DNA of 64,000 nt from Arthrobacter sp. Leaf137 (lineage in GTDB: Bacteria > Actinomycetota > Actinomycetes > Actinomycetales > Micrococcaceae). The notes below the pieces were generated by a model that was given only the letters and a program-made list of their open reading frames with translations, ran no database searches and was not told where the DNA came from. The stretch spans positions 232,151 to 296,150 of the forward strand of contig NZ_LMOI01000018.1 in NCBI RefSeq assembly GCF_001423525.1, given 5' to 3'. The position numbers were made by a program, and so were the translations under genes. Shown here piece by piece: positions 17,491 to 30,207 of this stretch (positions are counted from its first letter, which is position 1; each line of letters starts with the position of its first letter).

Positions 17491-18516
17491 TCAGCGGCCC
17501 TGCTGCTTGAGCAGGGCGTTGAGGCGGGGGTAGACGGTGCGGGCGTTGTGTTCCTGGATGGCTGCACGATCGGGTTCGGCCAACCCTGCCGCCTCGATAT
17601 AGCGGGCAGTGTCGTCGAAGTTGTGGCCGGTGCAGGGATCAATGTCCCGGACCGCGCCGATCATTTCCGAGGCGAACAGGATGTTCCTGGTGGGAATGAC
17701 GTCCAGGAGGAGGTCGATGCCGGGCTGGTGGTAGACGCACGTATCGAAGAAGACGTTGCCCAGCAGGTGCTCTTCGAGCGCCGGCTTCTTCAGTGCCATG
17801 GCGAGTCCCCGGAAGCGGCCCCAGTGGTACGGGACGGCCCCGCCACCGTGGGGGATCACGAGTTTCAGGGTGGGAAAGTCGGCGAAGAGGTCACCCTGGA
17901 TCAGCTGCATGAATGCGGTGGTATCGGCGTTCAGGTAGTGGGCTCCGGTGGTGTGGAAGGCCGGGTTGACGCTGGTGCTCACGTGGACCATGCCCGGGAT
18001 GTCGTACTCCACCATTTTTTCGTAGACGGGGTACCAGTAGCGGTCCGTGAGCGGCGGGGCGGTCCAGTGCCCACCGGACGGATCCGGGTTGAGGTTCAAC
18101 GCCACGGCGCCGTACTCCTCCACGCAGCGGGTCAGTTCCGGGATGCAGCTGGCCGGATCGACGCCGGGCGACTGGGGCAGCATGGCCGCGGGGACGAAAC
18201 GCTCGGGGTAGAGCTGGCTGACGCGGTAGCAAAGCTCATTGCAGATCGCAGCCCACTCAGCGGACGTTTCGAAGGTTCCCACGTGGTGCGCCATGAAGGA
18301 CGCCCTGGGCGAGAAGACTGTGAGGTCGATTCCGCGCTCATCCATGAGCCGCAGCTGGTTCAGTTCGATGCTCTGCCGCAGGTCGTCGTCGGAAATCCTC
18401 AACTCCGCTGGCGTGGGCGCCTGGGCCGGGTCCGTGAGCCCGGCTACCTGCCGGTCCCGCCACTCGCCGAGGGCCGGCGGCGCCGTGGTGTAGTGGCCGT
18501 GGATATCGATGATCAC
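17491..18516 (-). CDS. ligJ: 4-oxalomesaconate hydratase, amidohydrolase type (LigJ)
   Basis: A 341-residue amidohydrolase-superfamily protein (COG2159/ACMSD group). It starts with [20 protein letters not shown], holding the zinc-binding HxH, and carries [20 protein letters not shown] and [11 protein letters not shown]. LigJ hydrates 4-oxalomesaconate to 4-carboxy-4-hydroxy-2-oxoadipate. The GTG start overlaps the stop of the tautomerase gene (GTGA) and ligK follows, so consecutive pathway steps are co-expressed. Decarboxylases of the same superfamily are an alternative, but the operon strongly favours LigJ. Confidence 0.88.
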   Translation of the reverse strand: MIIDIHGHYTTAPPALGEWRDRQVAGLTDPAQAPTPAELRISDDDLRQSIELNQLRLMDERGIDLTVFSPRASFMAHHVGTFETSAEWAAICNELCYRVSQLYPERFVPAAMLPQSPGVDPASCIPELTRCVEEYGAVALNLNPDPSGGHWTAPPLTDRYWYPVYEKMVEYDIPGMVHVSTSVNPAFHTTGAHYLNADTTAFMQLIQGDLFADFPTLKLVIPHGGGAVPYHWGRFRGLAMALKKPALEEHLLGNVFFDTCVYHQPGIDLLLDVIPTRNILFASEMIGAVRDIDPCTGHNFDDTARYIEAAGLAEPDRAAIQEHNARTVYPRLNALLKQQGR

Positions 18517-19700
18517 AGGTCTTGCTCCTTTGAGGACTGGGGTTGCCGCTGGCGGGCCGGGATCATGACATCACCGGCCATGATCAGCCGGGCGGTCCGG
18601 ATCAGCGCGGACTTGGCCACGCGGGTGGGGTCTGCGGGATCGAGCTCCAGCTGGACGCTGAATTCCCCGCTGGGGTGTTCCACCGAAACCGTGGGGGTCC
18701 CGCCGTCGGGCATCTTTGCGACGGCGTGCGCCACCGTGCCGGCTAGCACGGCGGCCGTACCCACGGTGACGGCGGCCAGCACGCCGATCGATTCGTGGCA
18801 GACGTGCGGGATAAAGCTGCGGGTACCGATGGTCCCGCCCTGCGCCGGCGGGGAGACCAGCGTCATCTTGGGGTAGTTCTTCCCGGCAACGTCGCCGAGC
18901 CCCATCAGCTCGCCGCAGCTGAGCCGGAGCGCTTCGAGCCGGGCTTTCAGTTCCGTGTCCGCGTTAAGCTCGACGACGGGTTCCCGGCCCGTGCGCCCCA
19001 GCGCGGCGGCGTCGATGATCACCAGCGGCTGGCCGTTGTCGATGCAGGTCACCTCCACCGGACCGAAGCCGCCGATCTCCACGGAGTCCGTCAGGTTGCC
19101 GGTGGGCAGCATCGAAGAACAAACGGACCCTGCCGTGTCCAGGAAGCTGATGACGACGGCGGCCGAAGTGCCGGGAACTCCGTCAATTTCCGCGTCCCCG
19201 CCGTACTCGACGTACCGGCCGTCCTCCCCCGCCGGCGTCGGGATGGCGATCTCGGCCACCAGCCCGGTGTTCAGGGTGAGGACCCGTGCGGAGGTGATGT
19301 CGGCGCCGGGCTCCAGCAGGCCCGATTCAATCGCAAACGGCACCACGGCTGCGAGCATGTTGCCGCAGTTGGCCGTGGTGTCCACGGTGTCCTGGTCCGG
19401 CTGGACCTGGGCAAACCTGAACTCGAGGTCGATCCCGGCCTGCCGGCTCAGCCCCACGATGCCCACTTTGCTGGTCAGCGGGTGGGCCCCGCCCAGGCCG
19501 TCAATCTGGCGGGGGTCCGGCGAGCCCATGGCCGCCAGGAGGATGCTGTCACGCGCGTTCGAATCCTGGGGAAGGTCGTCGGCACGGAAGAAGGGGCCCT
19601 TTGACGTGCCACCTCGCATGAACCAGCACGGCACTGCGAACTGGCTGCCCGCGCGGCGGGGGGCCGCCCGGCGGACCTCTCGAATAGCTGTTGGAACCAC
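18513..19700 (-). CDS. PrpF-family isomerase, probable 4-oxalomesaconate tautomerase (GalD-like)
   Basis: A 395-residue PrpF-fold protein of the diaminopimelate-epimerase-like superfamily. The hallmark VPCWFMRGGTSKGPFF is near the N-terminus (Cys25). DTTANCGNMLAAVVPFA carries the second conserved Cys region, and HVCHESIGVLAAVTV lies near the C-terminus. GalD and LigU of this family interconvert 4-oxalomesaconate isomers. The start is the GTG at 19700, preceded by GAGGG at seven bases; the longer frame from 19739 adds a low-complexity lead without a ribosome site. It is the first gene of the catabolic operon, divergent from the GntR repressor. Confidence 0.87.
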   Translation of the reverse strand: MVPTAIREVRRAAPRRAGSQFAVPCWFMRGGTSKGPFFRADDLPQDSNARDSILLAAMGSPDPRQIDGLGGAHPLTSKVGIVGLSRQAGIDLEFRFAQVQPDQDTVDTTANCGNMLAAVVPFAIESGLLEPGADITSARVLTLNTGLVAEIAIPTPAGEDGRYVEYGGDAEIDGVPGTSAAVVISFLDTAGSVCSSMLPTGNLTDSVEIGGFGPVEVTCIDNGQPLVIIDAAALGRTGREPVVELNADTELKARLEALRLSCGELMGLGDVAGKNYPKMTLVSPPAQGGTIGTRSFIPHVCHESIGVLAAVTVGTAAVLAGTVAHAVAKMPDGGTPTVSVEHPSGEFSVQLELDPADPTRVAKSALIRTARLIMAGDVMIPARQRQPQSSKEQDL

Positions 19701-19755
19701 GACGTTCCCTCTCAATTGATGGTGATGCAGTACACACACGATAACCGTTAGCTAA

Positions 19756-19767
19756 ATTGTTAGCAAT
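19756..19767. promoter_or_regulatory. Candidate GntR operator 1, ATTGTTAGCAAT
   Basis: A near-palindromic 12-mer, 56 bases upstream of the tautomerase start. It matches a second 12-mer at 19825 in 10 of 12 positions and overlaps a direct repeat of GTTAGC at 19747 and 19759. FCD-type GntR regulators often bind ATTGT-N2-ACAAT-like sites, so this is a plausible operator for the catabolic operon. Confidence 0.6.
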
Positions 19768-19824
19768 CCTTTTGATGATCTTTCGCACATCCTGGGCGGT
19801 TGAGAGGGCAGGCCAGGTGACAAA

Positions 19825-19836
19825 ATTGTTTACAAT
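19825..19836. promoter_or_regulatory. Candidate GntR operator 2, ATTGTTTACAAT
   Basis: A perfect ATTGT-TT-ACAAT palindrome, 32 bases upstream of the gntR start codon. Together with the similar 12-mer at 19756 it frames the divergent promoter region, so repression of both the regulator gene and the operon is likely. Confidence 0.65.
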
Positions 19837-19868
19837 GGGTGGCACGGCGGCCATAGACAAGGGGCAGC

Positions 19869-20525
19869 ATGACAACGATTCCTGAGACCGAAGGGCCTAC
19901 GCTTTCGGCTCCGCAGCTGGTGGAAATCCTGCGCAAGGCGATCATTACGGGCGAGCTGGTGCCCAAGCAGCGGCTCGTTGAAGCCGACCTCGCCGACGAT
20001 TACGGGGCCAGCAGGGGCAACGTGCGGGTGGCGCTCGCGGAACTCAGCGTCGAAGGCCTCGTGGAACGCGTTCAGAACAGGGGTGCGCGGGTCAGGGCCG
20101 TCTCCATTGAGGAAGCCGTGGAGATCACTGAAGTCCGCGGCGCGCTGGAGGCGCTTTGCGCCCGGAAAGCCGCGGAGCGGATCACTGATGCCGGGGCCCA
20201 GGAACTGCGGGAACTCGCCCGCCAGATGGAAGATGCCGTGGCGCGGGGTGACCGCGAATCCTATTCGGCCTGCAACCAGCGGCTGCACGCCAAAATTATC
20301 GAGGTCAGCGCCCAGGCCACGGCGGCTGCCACCATCCAGCGGCTTCGCGGCCAAGCGGTGCGGTTCCAATTCCAGCTGGCACGGCAGCCTGGGCGCCCCA
20401 GCGTTTCCCTTCCCCAGCATCTGGCCATCATCGACGCCGTGTGCCGGCATGATCCCGAGGGTGCCGCGGAGGCCATGCGGCTGCACCTGGAAAGCGTGGC
20501 CGACGCTATCCGGGAATCGGCCTAA
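19869..20525 (+). CDS. GntR-family (FadR/FCD) regulator of the dicarboxylate operon
   Basis: A 218-residue repressor-type regulator with a winged HTH (LRKAIITGELVPKQRLVEAD, then YGASRGNVRVALAELSVEGL) followed by an all-helical FCD ligand-binding domain (EITEVRGALEALCARKAAER). GGGG lies upstream of the ATG. It is divergent from the tautomerase-ligJ-ligK-ligI-MFS operon, with two operator-like 12-mers between. The effector is probably an intermediate such as 4-oxalomesaconate or 2-pyrone-4,6-dicarboxylate; this is inference. Confidence 0.9.
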   Translation: MTTIPETEGPTLSAPQLVEILRKAIITGELVPKQRLVEADLADDYGASRGNVRVALAELSVEGLVERVQNRGARVRAVSIEEAVEITEVRGALEALCARKAAERITDAGAQELRELARQMEDAVARGDRESYSACNQRLHAKIIEVSAQATAAATIQRLRGQAVRFQFQLARQPGRPSVSLPQHLAIIDAVCRHDPEGAAEAMRLHLESVADAIRESA

Positions 20526-20549
20526 CGGCTTTGTGGCGGCCCTGCGCCG

Positions 20550-21641
20550 TCAGGGAATCAGGTTCTCCGCGCGGTACCGGTCGAAAAGTGCGGTGAAGGC
20601 GTCCAGCGTCCGCCGGTAGCCGGTGAAGCCGGCGTCCCTGCTCTTGCCCATGTCCGTCACCACCTCGATGTTCCGCCCGAGATCACCGTCCGTGTGCCAC
20701 CAGGATGCCACGCGGCCCAGGTCCGGTTCGCTGAGGCCATGGCGCCCGGCCAGCTCCCGCCACTGTTCCTCCCGCCCCGCCATGGACTGCTCAAGCGGAC
20801 GGGGCTCCCCCTGGTATCCCTCCCACTCCACGCCGAAGTAGGCTGCGAGCTTCGGCCACATCCAGCGCCAACGGAACACATCGCCGTTGACGATGTTGAA
20901 GGCCTCATTCGCGGCTGCCGGAGTGGTGGAAGCCCAGAGCATGTGCTCGGCCAGCAGGCCGGCATCCGTCATGTCGGTCAGGCCGTTCCATTGGGTTTCG
21001 GATCCTGGGAAGACGAACGGCTGCCCGCTGTCCCGGCACAGGGCGGCCTGCGCGGCAAGGGTGAGGCCCATGTTCATGGCGTTGCCCACCGCGTGCCCGA
21101 TCACGGTGTGGGCGCGGTGCACGGACCAGGTGAACCCCTGCTCAGCCGCTGCCGCCCAAAGTTCGTCCTCCTGGGCGTAGTAGAAGTTGTTCACCGGAAG
21201 CCGCGGCTCCTCCTCATGGAAGGGCGTGTCCGGCATTTCCCCGGCGGCGTAGGCTTCGAACGGTCCCAGGTAGTGCTTTAGCCCGGTCATCAGGGCTACG
21301 TGGGCTACGTCCTTTCCCCGCAGCGCCGCGAGGAGGTCACGCACCATGCCCGCATTCACGGCGATGTTCTCTTCCTCCGTGGCGCGCCGCGACCATGCGG
21401 TGAAGAAGACATGGGAGGGGTTTTCCGGAGCAAGCACAGCGGTGAGCGCGGAAACCGAGGTCAGGTCCGCGGAAAGCCACCGGACGCCGGGACGCTCGGC
21501 CCCGGGCCGGCGGGACAGGGCAAGGACTGCCCAGCCGTCGCCAACCAGGGTATCCACCAGGGCCGAGCCCGCGATTCCGGTGGCCCCCACCACCAGGGCC
21601 GTCCGTCCGTTGCCCGCTGCTGTTCCTGATCCGATGGTCAT
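20550..21641 (-). CDS. PRISE-type NAD(P)H reductase (progesterone 5-beta-reductase/iridoid synthase-like)
   Basis: A 363-residue atypical short-chain dehydrogenase. The nucleotide-binding motif is VVGATGIAGSALVD. The defining PRISE catalytic elements are both present at the right spacing: Lys122 in LMTGLKHYLGPFE and Tyr154 in NNFYYAQEDELW, 32 residues apart as in plant P5betaR. These enzymes reduce activated C=C bonds of enones with NAD(P)H. AAGGAG lies just before the ATG. It is convergent with the gntR gene, 24 bases away, and not obviously part of an operon. Database labels would often read NAD-dependent epimerase; the motifs favour PRISE. Substrate unknown. Confidence 0.82.
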   Translation of the reverse strand: MTIGSGTAAGNGRTALVVGATGIAGSALVDTLVGDGWAVLALSRRPGAERPGVRWLSADLTSVSALTAVLAPENPSHVFFTAWSRRATEEENIAVNAGMVRDLLAALRGKDVAHVALMTGLKHYLGPFEAYAAGEMPDTPFHEEEPRLPVNNFYYAQEDELWAAAAEQGFTWSVHRAHTVIGHAVGNAMNMGLTLAAQAALCRDSGQPFVFPGSETQWNGLTDMTDAGLLAEHMLWASTTPAAANEAFNIVNGDVFRWRWMWPKLAAYFGVEWEGYQGEPRPLEQSMAGREEQWRELAGRHGLSEPDLGRVASWWHTDGDLGRNIEVVTDMGKSRDAGFTGYRRTLDAFTALFDRYRAENLIP

Positions 21642-24296
<2,655 letters not shown>

Positions 24297-24337
24297 TCCC
24301 TGCCGCCGCGGCCCCGAGCCGCTGAACCGGCGTCAAG

Positions 24338-24374
24338 AATGGCGGCGAAACCATACCGGTTTCGCCGCCATTTT
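24338..24374. terminator. katG terminator
   Basis: A perfect 15-base stem (AATGGCGGCGAAACC and its complement), loop ATACC, then TT. It lies 41 bases after katG and just before the end of the convergent XRE gene, so it probably works in both directions. Confidence 0.88.
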
Positions 24375-24390
24375 CCTGAGGATCACACCA

Positions 24391-25296
24391 TCAATTTCCG
24401 GGGGTCTGCTTGGTCGCGGACTCATTGTTGGCTTGTATCTCAGCAGTGTTCGTAGCTGCCCAATTAGCCAGCAGCTGCAGTCCGTCGTGGGATGCAGAGC
24501 CTGGCTCCGCGGAGAACACGAGCATCTGGAGCGCCTGCCCGTAGGCCAGGTCCAGCCCAAGGTAGTCCAGGTCAAGGTCGCCAACAATGGGGTGGTGAAC
24601 GCTTTTGATGCCGCTGCGGTGTTGGCGGACATCGTGTGCTCCCCAGAGTTTCCGGAAAAGGTCGCTGCGGGTTGAGAGTTCGCCAACGAGGTCGCTGAGC
24701 TTGCGATCGAAGGGGGAACGACCCGCCTCGACCCGAAGGAGGGCAACAATCTGGCGGGTGTTGGACTCCCAGTCCCGGTAGAACGTCTGTGCCCTTGCGT
24801 CCAGGAAGGCGAAGCGTGCGGCGTTAACGGGCTGCCGTGAGTCCTCGAACATCTCCGAGAAGAGGGCCCGGCCAAGACGGTTGGTGGCCACTGCATCCAG
24901 CCGCCCGTTTTGCACGTACACCGGGACGGTAGACATCGCGTCGAGGGTCTGTTGCACGGTCCCGCTTATCTGGGCTTTACCTGTCAGCCGCCTACGCGCC
25001 GGGTGGACGCCGGTATTGGCTGCGCGGATGAGCTCCAAGAGATGCGAGTGCTCCGCCTCATCCAACTGGAGCGCCCGGCTGACGCCATCGATGACGGCCT
25101 CAGACGCTCCCTTCGCATTGCCGCGTTCGAGTCGTTTGTAGTACTCCGAGCTCATACCGGCCAGGAGCGCCACTTCTTCCCGCCGCAAACCGGGGACGCG
25201 GCGCCGCCCGCCAAAGTCGGGCAGGCCCACTTGCTCCAAGCTCAGCCTGGCCCGCCTCGAGACCAGGAACTGACTGAGATCGTCGCGGTTGTCCAT
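24391..25296 (-). CDS. XRE-family regulator with MmyB-like ligand domain
   Basis: A 301-residue regulator. The N-terminal HTH carries [20 protein letters not shown] and LERGNAKG. The C-terminal domain from about residue 100 has the MmyB pattern: PVYVQNGRLDAVATNRLGRA, the ARFAFLDARAQTFYRDWE region, and HHPIVGDLDLDYLGLDL. This fold binds small hydrophobic ligands, probably fatty acids. It is divergent from the aldo/keto reductase gene with a 217-base gap, an arrangement in which it may regulate that gene. The last 15 residues (TAEIQANNESATKQTPGN region) are an unusual polar tail. Confidence 0.9.
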   Translation of the reverse strand: MDNRDDLSQFLVSRRARLSLEQVGLPDFGGRRRVPGLRREEVALLAGMSSEYYKRLERGNAKGASEAVIDGVSRALQLDEAEHSHLLELIRAANTGVHPARRRLTGKAQISGTVQQTLDAMSTVPVYVQNGRLDAVATNRLGRALFSEMFEDSRQPVNAARFAFLDARAQTFYRDWESNTRQIVALLRVEAGRSPFDRKLSDLVGELSTRSDLFRKLWGAHDVRQHRSGIKSVHHPIVGDLDLDYLGLDLAYGQALQMLVFSAEPGSASHDGLQLLANWAATNTAEIQANNESATKQTPGN

Positions 25297-25453
25297 GGTG
25301 TCGAAGGTACTCCACCTCGGGCTCGCCAGCGGGTCCCTGTCAGGGAACCTATAAGTAGGGTCTCGTTGGCCCAGGCGTTGAGCGGTTGACTTGAATCATC
25401 AGCTGCCCCGGATCGGGCGGCTAAGGCCTGGGAAGCAACATCGCCAACCCTAA

Positions 25454-26494
<1,041 letters not shown>

Positions 26495-26573
26495 TCCCTG
26501 CCCTTGTGTCGTCCCAGGCCCGCCCCCGGTTGAGGGGATATGAGGACTAATAATGCTGGTGCAATCCGGGGCC

Positions 26574-27206
26574 TCACGCCTTCTCCGGCGACCCGGGCCT
26601 CCAGGGCGTGTGCGTGTGCGTCAGCCACACCGCGCCCGGGTTCAGGGAGCGCACCAGCTGCTGGCCCTCCGTGCCTGGGTTGTCGAGTTCGCCAAACCAC
26701 ACTGCCGTGTCCCCGGCGATGACTGTGGGGACTCCGCCGGGGTCGATGACCACGATCTGTGAGCCGGGGGTATGGCCAGGGGCAGGGAGGAGCCGAATCC
26801 CTGGAAGCAGCTCATGCTCGCCGTCGACGGGGACGTAGGTGACCCCCGGCGGATCCACCCACTCCGGGATGGTGTAGTCCTCCTGGGTGCGGGCGTCGTC
26901 GAGTTCCCGGCGCTGCACATAGATGGGTTTCCCCGCAAAGAGATGGTTGCCGCCGCAATGGTCAAAATGCAGGTGGGTGTTGACCACCATGTCCACGCTG
27001 CCCAGGTCAAAGTCCTGGTCGGTCAGGGGATAGAGGCGGGGATCCATGTCCGCCACCGCCGGATGAAGCCGGGTCAGTCCGGTATCCACCAGTACGCGGG
27101 CTTCGGGGTGGTCGATGACGTGCACATACACCGGCATCAGCTCGCCCTCGGCCAGCAGCTCGGCAACCCGAATGGCGGTAACACTGATTGCAGCGGAAGA
27201 ATTCAT
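26574..27206 (-). CDS. Metallo-beta-lactamase-fold lactonase (AHL-lactonase-like)
   Basis: A 210-residue metallo-beta-lactamase-fold hydrolase. The dinuclear metal motif HxHxDH is complete (VVNTHLHFDHCGGN, His78 to His83), with further ligands in APGHTPGSQ and IAGDTAVWFG. The short length and the VLVDTGLTRLHP start resemble AiiA/AhlD-type N-acyl homoserine lactonases, a family first described partly from Arthrobacter. These open the lactone ring of quorum-sensing signals. Other lactonases of the fold remain possible. It is convergent with the aldo/keto reductase and 112 bases downstream of the second MmyB regulator, on the same strand. Confidence 0.8.
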   Translation of the reverse strand: MNSSAAISVTAIRVAELLAEGELMPVYVHVIDHPEARVLVDTGLTRLHPAVADMDPRLYPLTDQDFDLGSVDMVVNTHLHFDHCGGNHLFAGKPIYVQRRELDDARTQEDYTIPEWVDPPGVTYVPVDGEHELLPGIRLLPAPGHTPGSQIVVIDPGGVPTVIAGDTAVWFGELDNPGTEGQQLVRSLNPGAVWLTHTHTPWRPGSPEKA

Positions 27207-27318
27207 GCCTGGACCTCAGTTCCACGTCGTGGCGGTTGAATTGCCGGCACCAACGCCGGTGGCTGGGGCGGCGACGTTCTGGTGCTTGGTCCAGACTCGC
27301 ACCTGCTCCGGCGTTCCG

Positions 27319-28155
27319 CTAGGTTGCCGCTGCAATAAGGGACGCCATCTGCGTGCCCGCGTCGCTCCCGGGTGCCGGGGTGTAGACCACCAGGTGCAGG
27401 TCCGGCCGGTCCGACGGGGACAGCTGGTGGTGCTCCAACTGCAGCACTCCCACGGCGGGGTGGTGGAACAGCCGCTCGCGTGATTCGAAGCCCAGGATGT
27501 CGTACCGGTCCCATCCTTCCCGGAATTCCGGGCTGGCCTCCTTGAGCCGTTCCACCAGGTTCTTGACGTCCACATCCCCCAGCCGCTGGCCCGTTTCGGC
27601 GCGGAACTCGGCCAGGAACCTCTTGCTGGTCACCTCCCAGTCGGGCAGCAGGTCCCGCACGTAGGGATCGGTGAACACCAGCCAGAGGAGGTTGCGGTCC
27701 GCAGCAGGAACCGTGGCGATGTTGGGGAAGAGTGCCGCGTAGGCGTTGTTCCAGCCGGCGACGCCCCAGTCCGGGAACAGCGCGAAGGAGGGGTTCGGGT
27801 CCAGGGCATCGAGCAGCCGCTTGAGGTGGGCTGGTGCGGTGGCGGCCGCCGTCGTGCTTGGTCCGGCGGACGCATATCCGCCGAGCGACAGGACGTAGTC
27901 CAGACCGGTGTCTGAAAGATGCAGTGCCCTGCTGACGGCTTCCAGCACCTGGCGGGACGGGCTGATGTCGCGGCCCTGCTCCAGCCACGTGTACCAGGTG
28001 ACGCTCACGCCGGAAAGGAACGCCACCTCTTCACGCCGGAGGCCCCGCTCACGCTTGCGGGCTATCGGCGGGAGTCCATAGTCAACCCGGACGGCTTGGT
28101 CCCGGCGGGCCCGGAGGAAGAGGCCCAGTTCCTTGCGGCGGCCAGAGTTCTGCAC
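27319..28155 (-). CDS. XRE-family regulator with MmyB-like ligand domain (second copy)
   Basis: A 278-residue regulator of the same architecture as the one at 24391: HTH with [20 protein letters not shown] and [11 protein letters not shown], then the MmyB-like domain ([59 protein letters not shown]). It is divergent from ilvD and lies upstream of the lactonase gene on the same strand, so the lactonase is the more likely target. The two regulators are clearly diverged and not a recent duplication. Confidence 0.9.
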   Translation of the reverse strand: MQNSGRRKELGLFLRARRDQAVRVDYGLPPIARKRERGLRREEVAFLSGVSVTWYTWLEQGRDISPSRQVLEAVSRALHLSDTGLDYVLSLGGYASAGPSTTAAATAPAHLKRLLDALDPNPSFALFPDWGVAGWNNAYAALFPNIATVPAADRNLLWLVFTDPYVRDLLPDWEVTSKRFLAEFRAETGQRLGDVDVKNLVERLKEASPEFREGWDRYDILGFESRERLFHHPAVGVLQLEHHQLSPSDRPDLHLVVYTPAPGSDAGTQMASLIAAAT

Positions 28156-28240
28156 AGGGAAATACTATTACTCTGGTACTCCCACTACTAGTAGCAAGGC
28201 CGTCTTCCTCTTGCGGCGGCGCCAGAGAAGGATGGTCATC
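28156..28240. promoter_or_regulatory. Divergent promoter between XRE regulator and ilvD
   Basis: These 85 bases are AT-richer than the surroundings and contain the perfect palindrome CTACTAGTAG at 28185-28194 about 50 bases before the ilvD start. It may be an operator of the divergent XRE protein. No leader peptide or attenuator typical of branched-chain amino-acid operons is seen. Confidence 0.4.
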
Positions 28241-30100
28241 ATGCCTGCACTACGCTCAAAGACAGTTACCCACGGCCGCAACATGGCCGGAGCCCGCGCA
28301 CTGCTGCGCGCATCCGGCGTCGCCAACTCGGATATCGGCAAGCCGATCATCGCCGTGGCCAACTCCTTCACCGAATTCGTCCCCGGCCACACCCACCTCG
28401 CCCCCGTGGGCCGGATCGTCTCCGACGCGATCCTCGCCGCCGGCGCCGTGCCCCGCGAGTTCAACACCATCGCCGTGGATGACGGCATCGCCATGGGCCA
28501 CTCCGGCATGCTCTACTCGCTGCCGTCCCGCGACCTGATCGCCGACTCCGTGGAGTACATGGTCAACGCACACTGCGCCGACGCCCTGGTGTGCATCTCC
28601 AACTGCGACAAGATCACCCCCGGAATGCTGATGGCCGCCCTGCGCCTGAACATCCCGGTGGTCTTCGTCTCCGGCGGACCCATGGAGGCCGGCCGGGTCA
28701 CCCTGACTGACGGCTCCGTCCGCTCCCTGGACCTGGTGAACGCGATCGCCGACGCCGTGGACGAGTCCATCTCCGACGAGGACATCAACCTCATCGAGGA
28801 AAACGCCTGCCCCACCTGCGGCTCCTGCTCCGGCATGTTCACGGCCAACTCCATGAACTGCCTCGCCGAGGCCATCGGCCTGGCCCTGCCGGGCAACGGC
28901 TCCGTGCTCGCGACCCACACCGCACGGAAGGCGCTGTACGAGAAGGCCGGCGCTACCGTCGTCGACCTCGTGAAGCGCTACTACGACGGCGACGACGAGT
29001 CGGTCCTGCCGCGCAACATCGCCACCGCGGAAGCCTTTGACAACGCCATGGCGCTGGACATCTCCATGGGCGGCTCCACCAACACCATCCTGCACCTGCT
29101 GGCCGCTGCCCAGGAAGCCGGCGTGGAGTACGGCCTGGCCGAGATGGATGCCAAATCCCGCCAGGTGCCCTGCCTGGCCAAGGTTGCCCCGAACGTTGCC
29201 GGCAACAAGACCTACTACATGGAGGATGTGCACCGCGCAGGCGGCATCCCCGCGCTGCTGGGCGAGCTGAACCGTGGCGGCCTCCTGCACAAGAACGTCC
29301 ATTCCGTGCACTCGACCGACCTGGACGGCTGGCTGGATGACTGGGACATCCGCGGCGGCAAGGCCACCGAAGAGGCGCAGGCCCTGTGGCACGCAGCCCC
29401 GGGCGGCGTCCGCTCCTCCACCGCCTTCTCACAGTCGAACGAGTGGACCTCCCTCGACACCGACGCTGCAGAGGGCTGCATCCGCTCGGTGGAGCACGCC
29501 TTCTCCAAGGACGGCGGCCTGGCCGTGCTGCGCGGCAACGTGGCAGAGGACGGCGCCGTGGTGAAGACCGCCGGCGTGGACGAATCCATCTGGACCTTCC
29601 AGGGCCCGGCCGTTGTGTGCGAGTCCCAGGACGAGGCCGTGGAGAAGATCCTGAACAAGGGCATCAAGGAAGGCGACGTGGTGGTCATCCGCTACGAAGG
29701 CCCCCGTGGCGGCCCGGGCATGCAGGAAATGCTCTACCCGACGTCGTTCCTCAAGGGCCGCGGCCTGGGCAAGAAGTGCGCACTCATCACGGACGGCCGC
29801 TTCTCCGGCGGCACGTCCGGCCTGTCCATCGGGCACATCTCACCAGAGGCTGCCTCCGGCGGAACCATCGCCCTGGTGGAAGACGGCGACATCATCAGCA
29901 TCAACATCAGCCAGCGCTCCCTGCAGCTGGAAGTCTCCGACGAGATCCTGGCCGAACGCCGCGAGAAGCTGCTGGTCAACGGCGGCTACAAGCCGAAGGA
30001 CCGGGACCGCCACGTGTCCGCAGCTTTGCGTGCCTACGCCGCCATGGCCACCTCCGCGGACAAGGGAGCCGTCCGCGACGTGTCCCTCCTGGAGCACTAG
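28241..30100 (+). CDS. ilvD: Dihydroxy-acid dehydratase
   Basis: A 619-residue iron-sulfur dehydratase that makes 2-oxoisovalerate and 2-oxo-3-methylvalerate from the dihydroxy acids in valine, isoleucine and leucine synthesis. Cluster ligands are visible in [16 protein letters not shown] and [18 protein letters not shown]. The C-terminal [20 protein letters not shown] is the IlvD signature. Length matches the long E. coli-type enzyme. The second ATG at 28241 has AAGGA eight bases upstream and is preferred over the ATG at 28232. The gene is alone, followed by a strong terminator; other ilv genes are not nearby. Confidence 0.96.
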   Translation: MPALRSKTVTHGRNMAGARALLRASGVANSDIGKPIIAVANSFTEFVPGHTHLAPVGRIVSDAILAAGAVPREFNTIAVDDGIAMGHSGMLYSLPSRDLIADSVEYMVNAHCADALVCISNCDKITPGMLMAALRLNIPVVFVSGGPMEAGRVTLTDGSVRSLDLVNAIADAVDESISDEDINLIEENACPTCGSCSGMFTANSMNCLAEAIGLALPGNGSVLATHTARKALYEKAGATVVDLVKRYYDGDDESVLPRNIATAEAFDNAMALDISMGGSTNTILHLLAAAQEAGVEYGLAEMDAKSRQVPCLAKVAPNVAGNKTYYMEDVHRAGGIPALLGELNRGGLLHKNVHSVHSTDLDGWLDDWDIRGGKATEEAQALWHAAPGGVRSSTAFSQSNEWTSLDTDAAEGCIRSVEHAFSKDGGLAVLRGNVAEDGAVVKTAGVDESIWTFQGPAVVCESQDEAVEKILNKGIKEGDVVVIRYEGPRGGPGMQEMLYPTSFLKGRGLGKKCALITDGRFSGGTSGLSIGHISPEAASGGTIALVEDGDIISINISQRSLQLEVSDEILAERREKLLVNGGYKPKDRDRHVSAALRAYAAMATSADKGAVRDVSLLEH

Positions 30101-30113
30101 GCTTTAGCGATCA

Positions 30114-30153
30114 GATGACCCCCGCCCGGATGCTTTTCGGGACGGGGGTCATC
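30114..30153 (+). terminator. ilvD terminator
   Basis: The 11-base arms GATGACCCCCG and CGGGGGTCATC pair perfectly around a loop that has further partial pairing (CCCGGA with TCGGG). It begins 13 bases after the ilvD stop codon. Confidence 0.82.
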
Positions 30154-30207
30154 TGCGTTACAGCAGGTCAGGACGGGAACGGCCCGGAAACCTGCCAGAA
30201 TGGCCGG

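Noticed and set aside
15830..19700. Operon read as general amidohydrolase/sugar-acid catabolism
   Set aside because: The combination of PrpF-type tautomerase, LigJ-, LigK- and LigI-like proteins in consecutive overlapping genes fits the oxalomesaconate route better than any sugar-acid route.
28241..28330. Leader-peptide attenuation for ilvD
   Set aside because: No run of Val, Ile or Leu codons with competing hairpins occurs before the gene.
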